From Aurelia coerulea (taxonomy: Eukaryota; Cnidaria; Scyphozoa; Semaeostomeae; Ulmaridae): 64,000 nucleotides of DNA. Position 1 is the first letter of the stretch, and the number at the start of each line of letters is the position of its first letter. The stretch lies in the NCBI GenBank assembly GCA_039566865.1, contig CM076955.1, forward strand, positions 21,001,501 through 21,065,500, given 5' to 3'. The position numbers and the translations under genes are program-made. The notes under the pieces are model-generated. The model had not been told where the DNA came from. It worked only from the letters and a program-made list of their open reading frames with translations, and searched no databases. This document shows, piece after piece, positions 34,111 to 46,400 of the stretch.

Positions 34111-34406
34111 ATTTGTCCTTGCTATTTCAAGTCATATGCTCTTGGGACGTCTTAGTTATGGTAATTATACTACTTTTCGCATTTAGGGTACATGTTTTCG
34201 AAGCACGAAATATCACGAAATATGTTAGAAAATTAGGAAGAAGAGAACTGGGAGATGGTCACATGTCAATTTTTCAAATTGAGGATGATCCTTTAGGAGC
34301 ATGACATTTGTCATTGTAAAAAGATTACCTTCGGCACTTGACGTTTCGTGAAGAGTGCAGCAGAAGAGCGAGGAAAAAGAGACGATCAAAAAGGCAAAAG
34401 ACCTTC

Positions 34407-37400
34407 ATGGCCTGTCTTGAAATACGACGATTTTCCGATCCTGATATCGCTAGAGGTATCCACGATGCTATCAAGAAAACAGTGGAGCAGAAGCAATGCC
34501 CCATCTTCGAAAGATTATTCAAAGCTTTGGTCATCGATGGCTACAAGTTGACTCAACGGGAAACGGAACACCAGCTCAAATATGCTGTCAAGGATGGATT
34601 GATTTGCGAAGTCAAAGCAACATCGAATCATGGTGCAAATAAAGGAAAAGGCCTCGTTGCTTATCGATTAATGAATCAAGAAAGTTTTGATCAGGTTATT
34701 GGAACGATTTTGATTGATTTATGCGCTGAGGATTGACGTTTATTTCGCAACGTTGGGGCGGCCTAAAAGTTGACAGTCGCCAGTCGGTTTGGCGGCTTTT
34801 TATTTGGCGTTCGGAATTTTATATCCCCTGAGAGATCCTCTGCCAATCACACAAATCTACTTTCTCATATATTTGCCTTCATGTTTATCCTGAGGGTTTA
34901 ATAAGGAGTAGCCTCGCTCAAGGCAGTTTTTAACGAATGGCAAGTTGCATGCTTGTGTGTGTTTAGGCCCCAATTTATACAGATGTGAAGTGAATTACAT
35001 TACATTTGGTTTCATTTCAGCCATCATTTCTCATTGTTATCATGATTAGCGCTGACAAACCTTATCCCATATTTTTATTGTCGTGGAAGAATGAAGTCGC
35101 GAGGCATAGACACCCCATTGAAGTTGACTGTCTGTGGAAAAGTGAAATGGCTTCTCACTCAGATATGAAACTGATTGCATGAACAGAACTTTCACCAAAT
35201 TCAGAGCAAGCTTCTTTTCCAAGCCATTGCATATTGCTCGAACTGGGCAGGTCATTTGAACTTGTTTGGAAAGAATGTTGGGCTTTGACAGTGTATTCAG
35301 GATTTTTCCTGCCAAATGGCAGCTGACTCTAGAAGAAATTTGGTGAAATGTATATTCCAAAATGTAAAATTAAACTGAGGAACATTGAAATAACAACCAG
35401 TTTAAAAAATATCCCCATCTGGCTACTGGCTATAGAAATATTGCCTTATTTTGATACGTGTTGCTAGAAGAAGGAGGTGAAAATGATACCCAGAAAAAAC
35501 GAGGCATATCCTTGGTCAGATAAACGCACTAAGTATCCGCGAAGGGCTATTTCACTCCCAAAGAATTTTGTACGCCTGTTTGGAAACTCCTTTTGTTTTC
35601 AAGAAACTCAACCAAAAAATCTATATTATAAATCCTTTTGTTCTGAAAAGATCTTGTACACTTTTTCAAATGAATGATAGCTCCACGGCTCGGTACTCCC
35701 AAGTGTGGTAGGCATTTCTGGTTTACGATTTAGAAGATATTGAATGCTGTAATTTGAAAATGCTCAATGTCAAATTCGAGAGTAGTGAAGTCGTTATGAA
35801 GGAGAATCTAGGTCAGATTAACGCACTAAGTATCCGCGAAGGGCTATTTCACTCCCAAAGAATTTTGTACGCCTGTTTGGAAACTCCTTTTGTTTTCAAG
35901 AAACTCAACCAAAAAATCTATATTATAAATCCTTTTGTTCTGAAAAGATCTTGTACACTTTTTCAAATGAATGATAGCTCCACGGCTCGGTACTCCCAAG
36001 TGTGGTAGGCATTTCTGGTTTACGATTTAGAAGATATTGAATGCTGTAATTTGAAAATGCTCAATGTCAAATTCGAGAGTAGTGAAGTTGTTATGAAGGA
36101 GAATCTACGGGGGCAAGTTGATAAACTTTGGAAAAGCTCATAATATATCGCTAATTGTCTCTAAATTTATTCACATTTTTGCCTTACCCTTCATGCTCAA
36201 AGCTTACATATTTACCCCTGCAGATCCTACCCAATAGAAGCACATCAGAAATATCTAGGTGTTGTTGTGCAGTGGTGTAATCCACTGACTTTGCAGCCAG
36301 AAAAGTCATAGGCCGACAGGGCTTGATCCCAGGTAGAGCCCCATCACTTAAGCATCATGACAAGGGGTCGCGGACTCAATCCTAGCGCTTGGCTCTAAAA
36401 AGTGTAACTTCACCTTATGGATGAGATTTTCTTTCAGGAGCATGAAAATGATGGCCATGATTGGTACTGTTGGGCGTGCCATAGAGAAGGAGAAGTTGCA
36501 TTGTGTTCAAAGTGCCCAAGAGTCTTTCACAAAAGATGTGTCGGATTTTCAAATCTTGATCTTCAGCGTCAATTTGTTTGTTCTGTTTGTAAGGTGAGGG
36601 ATGCTTATTGAGCTCTTCTGTAGGTGCAGCAAAAGGTCATTTGTGGATCATGGCTGGGGGTCAAATTATGGTCTCAAAAGCTGTCCAGCAAGCATTCCAG
36701 ATTGCTTTTGATATTATTGAATCATCAGCTAAATGACCAATAATCCTCAACAAAATCTCTTCATCAAATTCCTATGGTGATGTCAAATTAAACAATCAAC
36801 ATCATTCATTATAAAAGGATTTACATATTGAGAAGAAGCACCATCAAATTAATATGATTTAGCTGAAAAGGTTAAATATGAGCTCTTCTAAAAATTTGCC
36901 CTTGGACAATCCTCAACAAAACCTCTTTTACAAACCAAGTTTATCAGCATTTTTTGACAAAAATCACAATGCCTACTTTTTCTGCTAAAATTTTTTCCAA
37001 ACCCCCTTTTCCCCCAAGTCAATGTTGCTTGTCTTGACTCAGGAAATGCTGCATGGGTTTTTCCAAGTTAAAGAAATTGGCAACATTTATGCCTAAGAAT
37101 TCTCTTTTAATTTCTTAGGAATTCTTGTTTAAAAAAGATTTACAGTCTTTCATATGGCTTGAGAATTCTTATTATAATGTATTGAATTCTTGAAGGATTT
37201 TTGTCTTGTTAATGTGTGCAATGTCTGTACTGTGCCTTTTGCCAGTATCCAGGTCATCAAGACTTTCCTTGGAAGTTTTCTTCACCCCCTCTTGTTAACT
37301 GCTTGATCAACCTATGAAACAGGCCCAGAATTATTTCCATGTGGTTTTCACAAGCTTAAAAAAATCATGTTTAACTGCAAGCTTGAAAATAAAGCTGAAA

Positions 37401-40400
37401 GTGATGAAAATAGAGTAATATGATTTCAAGCATATCATAATATTGTTATCTTTTTCAGGAACTTGATGAAGCTACAATATGTTCTACTAGAAAAGATCTC
37501 AGTGACCTCTGTACAATGTTGACATTTGCTATCAACAGAATGAAGCAGAAGGTATTGAAGCACTATATTTTGTATTCAAATTCTTATAAATTTATATAAG
37601 AAACTGGTTTATAAGAAACTAGTACTAGGGTGGCGAAAATTTTAAGAAACCCTGGTACTATGGTTAAGAACTGCTAAGAAACTTTTAAAGCCAAATACAA
37701 TGAAATCATGGGAAAGTTGTGGTTTAGCCTTTATCTTTTGGTAATATTCATGAAAAATTTATGTTTTGAGTCAAATAGAACTCTTCTTCTTGCTAAAAAT
37801 TGTGCTGGCTGTCAAGAAGCGATTATGTGGCAATGGTAGGAAATACATATGCATAAAAAAACAGATTAAGAAACTTTTAGTACGACAAAGCTGAAATTTT
37901 CATGTGAAATTAAGAAACTTTTAGTACTATGGGCTTATCCAAGTTTCTTATACAAGAAAAATGTGTATGTTGCTATGACATGCCATACCTTGTCAAAGTT
38001 ATGATGAAATATTCTTTAAAATTCTAAAGAATAGAGTTTGATGTGCCCAAGAAGGCCTTTACTGTATGCAGATCTGTGGAGGAGCATGATTTAATGAAGA
38101 TCTTTTTTCTCTTCTTTTAATTCAGGCAGATGATTTGTATCTTCCTGTCTCAGAAGAAAAGGAACCTTTCTACAGAATGTTTGTTTGTAAGCCTCTTTGT
38201 TTCAAGGAAATTGAACAGGTAGATTCACCTTTCCTGGACATGCTACCAAAATTAGAATAATATTTGTTTTTCAATTTCAAATGCAAATTGATTGTTTATC
38301 ATCATTTAATACTTTGCTGAAACTTCAAAATTTGAAAACAATGCTTTTGTCATGTTAAATGCTTAGATCTTGTTTCTATCTCGTCAAGCTTACTGAAAAT
38401 GGGTGACTGAAATAGCAGAATATCCTCCAATAACCTAGAACTTGAATTGATTAAACCAGAAATATAAGTTTGGCTAAACAAACACACAATAGCAATCATT
38501 GGACACCAAACAAAGGCAAATGCAACTATTTGGTGTGGAATGTCTTTTATCTAAAGAATGGTTTTTATTGAACAATAAGATAATTAAGTATGTATAATTG
38601 TGAGCCTCTAGAGATGATTTGAGAATGAATAAAATTGGATCTGAAATTTTTTTATTTGACACCTTTAGCAGATATGAAGATACTGTCTTCTATATCTCTT
38701 AATCTGGAGTAAGACGTCCTCTGGAGATAGGCTTCCATTACATTTCAATTTTATTCAAAGAATACAACAGGCTAATACAATGTAAGATAAAAATATATGT
38801 ATTCTACATGACCCAAGAGAAGCTGCGCTTATCTAGCCTGGACCGTATCCATTAGGAAATCAGCGGGACGAATGGTGATGATAATAAATATGGAATGTCT
38901 TTTAAATGCATACAACATGGATTATTTCCACATTTGTTGAAATGTTTATTTTATCTCCAAGAGAGTCTCAAAGAAAGAGTTTGGCAATGTGAAACAATTT
39001 GTTGCTGAAATTGAGTGGATCTATCATAATTCTGTCATTTACCACAGTTGTAAGTATCCGCACTGTTCAATTTTGTTTCATCCTTTTTTTTTCAAATTAA
39101 ATTTGTGGCAATAACCATCTGCAAATAGATTTAACATTTCTTGAAATTATACAAGTATTTTAATGCCAATGAACACATGCAAACGTATCATGTGAAGCAC
39201 AAATTCTACTTCTTTAAATCAGTGTAAAAAGGTGGGCATAAGATTCTATGATCTATTTCTTTTAATTGAATGTCTTGAAAGAAACCTTAGCTACTTATCC
39301 ATAATTTTACCATGGACTTTTCAGAAATCTTGAGTATTTTTTATTTCAACTCATTGGAGGATGTGACATCGAAGTTCTAAATTGTAAATCAGGAAAGTGA
39401 CAGACATTTGCTTGATTCCATATTGTAGACATCCATAAACTATGATTTCCTTATGTTTTTCCAAAAGTTTAAGAATTATATCATGGTTTAAGTTTTTTCA
39501 AAATTTTTCTCGACTTCTTGAAAATAAGGAAAACACCCTAATTCTGAAAACGTTACTTATTTTGGAAAAGTTCAATGGAAAAATTATAGCAAAATAGCTA
39601 AAGTTTTCGGGGAAGCCATTCAGGTCAAACAAATAGGTCACAGAATTTTACACCAACCTTTTTAAAGATTTAGAAGGTACGCTATAAGATGAAGCACTTT
39701 TTATTTTTCATTTATTTGTATTGAACAGGCTTTTTTTGCATTCGTTTTCTTTGTTTACTGAAATGCTATGCAATCAATTTTTAGCTGAAGATGGTTTGAC
39801 AGAGCTTGCAAAGACTGTCATTAATGACGGCAAACGTGAGGTAGGTGATTAGATTTTTCTACAAGAAATACTGGTCAAGAGCAGCTGTGCTTGATTTGTT
39901 TGACTTGGAAAAAGGAGTGAACAACCTTTGCAAACCTTTGGTGGTTACAGTACATTTCTGGTAAATGAAATGCAGTACAGGCCTTGCACACATTAACATG
40001 GCAAGAATTCTTGAGCTTTATGAAAGATTGTAAATTTTCTAAGCATGGATTCTTAAGAAGTCTTAGGCAGGAAAATCATGTTAATGTCTGCAAGGCCCAT
40101 ACCATATGCAATTTTTTGGAAGCATGCTAGCTAGGATTTCGTAATATCAATGCACAATTTTTATTTGGTATCAATCTTGTTTCAGCTGAGTCAAATTGAA
40201 ATTTGTGCTGATTGCTACATCCTGTCCAACAAAAGACCTAGAAACTGGTTTGCAATTCCATGTGTAAGTACTTTAACTCCAAGGACATGTTTTATTCAAT
40301 ATCCGTTATCAATTTCCTTATAAATTTTCTATTTTTGACTGAAAGCTTATCTTTTCAAAGTGGCCAGCTCATTGCTTAGAATTATAAAGTGTTCAAATAG

Positions 40401-43400
40401 ATAACTTCAGTGAACATTGCTTCCACCAGGACATCATGTCATTGTCCTCTAAAGAAAACTTTCTTTTCATACAAGTTGAGAACTTCCTGCCATTATGCAG
40501 GTGGCTGCATCAACAGATAAAGAGATGATTTCCCAAGTGTATGGTCACTTGACCTGATGAAGTGGACATAAACAACATTAGCTGAAGTTGTCTTTTACTG
40601 TTATTTATATAATTATTCATGTTTCCACTAAAGTAGTATTTCAGTTTGGTTTTGCATCCGTTTGTTTGAAGTTCTATCAAGGAGTACACTTGATTGCTTT
40701 CCTTGAATCTTTTTATCATATTTCATTTCACAAAGTCTAAGATTTTCAATTATATTTTCTTGCAACTTTTGTTCAGAATCCTTTATGTATCATATATAAA
40801 ACATTATACATATCAATTTATATATTTGATATTATTTATTTTACAGAAAAATCCCCATGAGGTTGGTTATGCCAAACTCGGCAGTGATCCTCCATGGCCT
40901 GCGAAAGTAAGTTGATTTCACGTTTATTTCTGCCAATAGTAATTTGAATGTATGCAGGTCTAATTAGAAATATTCTGTGCCTGCTAAAAAATTGCCTGAA
41001 AAATGTGCCTGCAAGCAAAGGTACAGTAAAGTGCCAGCAACTAACCATGGATGATGAATTAGTTTATGCCTACAGGTGGCACTTGGCGCTTGCGTACATT
41101 AAAGAGGCCTGAATGTAGACTGACGACGTGATTCCTTGTATTCATTCAGTGTTTTTAATCTGATGTTTTATTTTCACTCATACAAGGACTTACAACCAAA
41201 CAGATTCAAAATTGAGCCACGAAACCGACTTCAGCAGGGAAACGTAGCAAATGACTCCTTTTCTTGAACAAGAACAATGATATAGATAGCAACAAAAAAT
41301 TATTAGCTGCTTTCTAAACGTAGGGAATATGTAGCTGCAGATGAAAAAGTTACGGAATTGTAATTTCAAAAGTATGTACATAATTTAATGTCATTTTTCC
41401 CAATTTTCCTGTCAGATTCTTCGCAAATCAGACGATGGGGCAAATGTTGATGTGAGATTTTTTGGCCCTCCATATCAAAGGTAGGCTAAACTTCCAAATG
41501 TATACGTAGGTATTGTATGATAGCACCACTTAGTATATACACAATGTTGCAGTTTCTTATTTTATCGATATTATTTCTATAATTGTTCCGTTTTACTACA
41601 TACACACCTCATGTGATAACGCCAGTTTGTTTTGTCATACTAAATGAAAATGTAGTTTTGATTAGCATATGTTCCAAATCTTTAAATCGATGCACAAAGT
41701 TGTTTGTAAGATTCAATGATCGATTCCTTTTGACTGAATGGCTTGAAAGAAACTTTAGCTACTTATCTATTATTGTACCATTGGCATTTTTAGAAATCTT
41801 GAATATTTTCGAAATCACAGGAGCGTATTTTATATTTAAACTAACTTGGGGACTTGATGTCATCAAATTTCTTAATCATAAATCAGAAGACTGACAGACT
41901 TGAGTTTGATACCGTGTTGTAGACATCCATAGATTGTGGTTTTCTTGAAAATTAGTTCATGTTTCGCCAAGAAATTACGATGGTTTCAGGTTTTTTTTAA
42001 TTTTCTTTAATTTAAAAAAAAGAGTTTTCAATTCTAAAAATGTTGAAGATTTCTGGAAAGTCCAATGGTAGAATAGCGAATTTGCTGAAGCTTCAAAGAA
42101 ATAGGTCATAGAATTTTACATCCATCGTTTTAAAGATTTAGGGCCTATGCTATCTGAAACAGAGAGTTCTTGACTTCTTAAGATTCTGTGAATTTATGTG
42201 AAATACATAAAGAATTGAAGTTAACAGTTGATTATACCAAAATGAAAAGGTTAACATATTCTTGTTTCTTCCCCAGGGCTTGGGTTCCAGCTCGCAATAT
42301 TCACGATTTAAGTTACAAACCACCACAAAAGAAGAAATCGAAGGCATGGAGTCAGGCAATGTTTGAATTAAATGAACATGTTCGATTGCTTAAAGAAAGG
42401 AAGATTGAAGTCAATGGAGTTTTGGTATGTTGATTTATGAAGTTCGTTTTCTTCTTCTTCTTTAGCTCTCTGTCTATTGACAGGTTCCAGCCACAAAGTG
42501 CCCCCATTCTTCTTTTTTCGTATTATCAATTAAAAATTTACAATACATGGTACTTATTACACTACCTACAAAATACTCTGCAATGCTACAAAGACGATAG
42601 CACGAGGAAGAAAATATCCTGTCTACCCCGTGGCATGAACATGGAAAAAAGTGCAAAAACTACATATAACTACTGCCACAAAAGAAACATTCTCAAAAAG
42701 AGGACTTAGCGGTTGCTTCACGGATAGCAGAAATTTTAGTGATTTCAATCAAATCGACCAGCTTCATGGATAAATGTAGAGTTAATTCAAGGATACTTCT
42801 ATTAATTTCATCAGGGACGTGTTTATCATCATACATTAAAAGTTGCGTGGAAACCTCGTTTGAAGGACTACTAGGTCCAAATTATCATAATAAGTGAAAG
42901 CTCCAGCGAGAAGATCTCGTCCTTGAATTTCGAAAAACGGAATGTGCATTCTTCTATCCTTTTTCGACTAACAAAGTTTTTGTTGCCCTTTATTCTGTTT
43001 TCTTCCTCTACCTCTTGTTCCTTCGGCTCATCCTTCCAAAATCCTTATGAATTAGCCTCGTTTTTATACGAATTCTCGTAGCGTTTTCAGCTTTACCCAG
43101 GCACTTTGGCTATTAGTTTTTGGCCTAGACAGAGGCTCGTTCAAGCTGATTATTCAGGAACTGTGTGCTGATCATACTTCGCTATGCGTTACAACTTTTC
43201 ATCAAATAAATCACAGAATCCCGAATATAAGCAGGCTTTGGAGATCTTCACCAAGGTTAAGAAAAATGCTCAACCTTCCTCCAGATGGATAAATGTTTTT
43301 GATAGAAACTTCTTCATCGTTGAAAAAAATATGGGTGTATTTAGGCCGTGACATAAGTTATTCCTTTGTTTGGAGAGGTCTTCCTCGCGGTCAGTGACCG

Positions 43401-46400
43401 TGTTACTGAAATGTTTTCCTGACTTAACAGGGCAGCGGACAGAAAAATCAACATTTTGAATCCTCAATCCTGTTGCACCGTTTTTTAATTGCACGAACAT
43501 TAACTGCGTAAACAGTGCATTGCAATCTTGTTTGTGATTTTAATTTCGATGAATTTGATTGGGGCCGAAATTTCTGTGTAGATTTAAGAATATTTCGGAG
43601 GACATAAAAACACAAGCGAACAACAGAGTGCCCCAAACAACTGGGCCTATATATGGGGTTGCTGCGAAGGAACTGTAACTTCTATTAAGGATAGGCTCCA
43701 AGTTAAAGTTTCAAACCTTTTTCAGCCAATCTGACAAGTGGTTGCTGATCTATGGCCCTACTGGGTGAGCCAAAAAAAGTTTACACGTTTGGTGGGCTGT
43801 GACTGATATTCAAAACTGTAATGTTTATCTATATGTCAAAGGCTAACATAGATGTGAAAGTTTTGTTTGGTAAAATCACTCATCTTTTATACCCAGAAAT
43901 GAGGAAATGCTGGTAAGGGGTCATATCATATCATCATATCATATATATTATTTGTTACTGCAGGTCAGGCAGCCTAAGGCTGATGTGGACCTGCACATTA
44001 AGATAACTCCTAATTATGATTAAAGTAAAGCCTTGTACGATATAAAATCATAAGTTAAAATCTAGATATTTACAAGGGTTTATATGGGAATGAGAAATCA
44101 ACGTTCGATGCTGGCCCATGCTGACATTTTTGCGGTTGATGTAAGAATCAAAGCTATTTCTTCAGTAACTTATTTTAAGTTGGCTGAAAGGATTTCTAAC
44201 TATTGAAAGCCAATGTAAGCCCACTATGCATGTCGCATCCAGGCATGGGACCCCTAGTTTAACGTCCCTTCCGAAGGACAGCGAAGTGAGTTGCGAGGTC
44301 AGGCCTCCGAGAGGTTACCCATCCGCAGTTTGAGCTTACTCGATAGAGCTAAGCCACTCTCGGCGACTCACCGGTTGATGTAAGAATCAAAGCTAGTATA
44401 TTATGAGATTCTGCTTTGCTTCGAAATGAAAACCTCGAATTTAACCCTGCATCCTGATTGCTTTGCAGCCCGAAACGGAAGATCTCCTCAGCCCTGACAA
44501 TTCAAGCCCAGCAGTAGAGCCACAACCACGCAAAAGGGGCAGGAAGAAAAGGAAGTTGATAAACAATTCATCATGTGATTCAGATGGGAACAATAGCGAA
44601 GCACCTGGGGATATGGCATCAATGGGGGACCTCCTAAGCCCTGACAATTTAAGCCCAGCAGTAGATGCACAACCACGCAAAAGGGGCAGGAAGAAACGGA
44701 AGTTGATAAACAATTCGTCATATGATTCAGATGGGAACAATAGCGAAGCACCTGGGGATATGGCATCAATGGGGGATGACCGGCCTGAAAATGGGGATAT
44801 CCATATGGATAGCAATCGCATGACAGATGATTACAAGATTATCACAAAACTCAGAGAACAGGTATGTTTCAGTTGTTTATGTACCATATGTTTAAATTTG
44901 CAATGGGTTACACAAGAATGGACAAAATCGGCTAAGGTTCGTTTACCTAATTTAAGTCATTTGAGCATACTCTTGGTCATGGGAAGTTTCAGCATTATTC
45001 TACGTAAATTGTGATTTGCAATTTGTTGTGACCGGTGTCAGACGAAATATTCAATGAGCGGTTCCATTCCTTGGACAATAGTGGTTCCCCCAGTCCGTTT
45101 TCTTGATTTTCAATGCAATCTTTGTTGTTAATTTGGATCAGTCACGCTGGCTTTTAGATTTGGCTTAAGCTCTGTCCTTTTTAATTTATTCATACTTAGA
45201 CATGAAAACCCTATCAGCTATTTTAAACAAACTGAAAGAAAGATAATCACTGTGTAAATAACTACAGATTTGAACTCTTGAATCGATCTTGCTAAGGATA
45301 GTGCTTTGGGAAGGATGCTAATTTTGCTGGAATCCCTTCAGTTCTCTTTTGAACATCATAATAGACCTTTTAGCTATTCTACAAAAGAACCTGGATCGAG
45401 CGTTATTTTTATACATTTTGATACGCGACGTTCGATCGAGTGGCTTTAGACCTTCTATCACTATTGTACACATTCGAAAATTCTACAAAATGTAGCAAAA
45501 TTTTGTTCGATTCTGATTCCTTTCAGCATAGCTAAAAGGTCTATTGTGGGAAACCCGTTCGCTAAGAGGACACTAGAATCCGTTCTTTATCCCTGGAATG
45601 ATATTATTGTCATCTTTAATGTCAGGTAAAACCATCAAATCGCCCCAATCACCACAGCTCGCTTAGCATTTGATAAATATCCGGCTTTGGTAGAGGAATA
45701 TTTTAAAATCATGGTAGTTTGATGAATCGAAGCTTTTTATCTTAGAGCATATCAAAATCTCAGAGCATATCGACCAAAATGAGTGATGTCATCATGGTCT
45801 GCGCGTTCCCAATCATTCTTGTCTGATAGGAGATTTACCTCTCTTTCTTGGCTTCCAACATGGTCAAGTTCATTCGCGTCATCGTCGATGATGTTTCGAT
45901 CAGCTTTGATAACTTGAACTTTAAAGCTCATAGCTGCGTGAATATTTAGCCGATTTGCTAGCTTCTGGGCCGGGTTGTTCAAACCACGATTAGCGCAAAT
46001 CTTGGACTAACAGCTTGATTGGACCCATTATTCTGTTTTCGTTGCATGGTCTTAATCCAGTGTTAGGCTAATACCAGTTTTGAACAACCGGGCCCTGGTG
46101 TCTAAAATTAATTTACAATCTCAGCAATATGGTTATCGTACCATGGAGCCCGTTCAATATTTCGTTATTTTTTAATATTTAATCAACGCCGAACAATTTT
46201 TTAAGACACCCTGTAGTTAGAAGTCTTTCCAGCCTACTTAAGATAGATGAATGAATGAACGAACGAGCAAACGAACGAACAAACGAACAATCGAACAATC
46301 GAACGAACGAATAAAAAGTGGCCTATTCGAGCATTCGTTTGCTGGAATAGCTAAAGCAATTGATAATTTCTATCTGAAAAATACCTTAAACATCACATGA

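Larger units (their letters stand above)
31394..34406. other. GTF3C4-ZMYND11 intergenic region
   Basis: No gene is supported here. Contents: an AATAAA at 31574 suited to GTF3C4 3'-end formation; a relic of the 50682-type family ending near 31735; a (GATT)n microsatellite at 32292-32331; a decayed 18132-type MITE at 32548-32966; a hairpin with GTTGTTTATACAATA arms at 33630-33673; and the 33838-34110 inverted repeat. The short frames are not conserved proteins. Confidence 0.6.

Noticed and set aside
34026..34304. Frame upstream of ZMYND11 as a separate gene or first exon
   Set aside because: Part is a dispersed inverted-repeat element also found at 3403, and nothing resembles a known protein.
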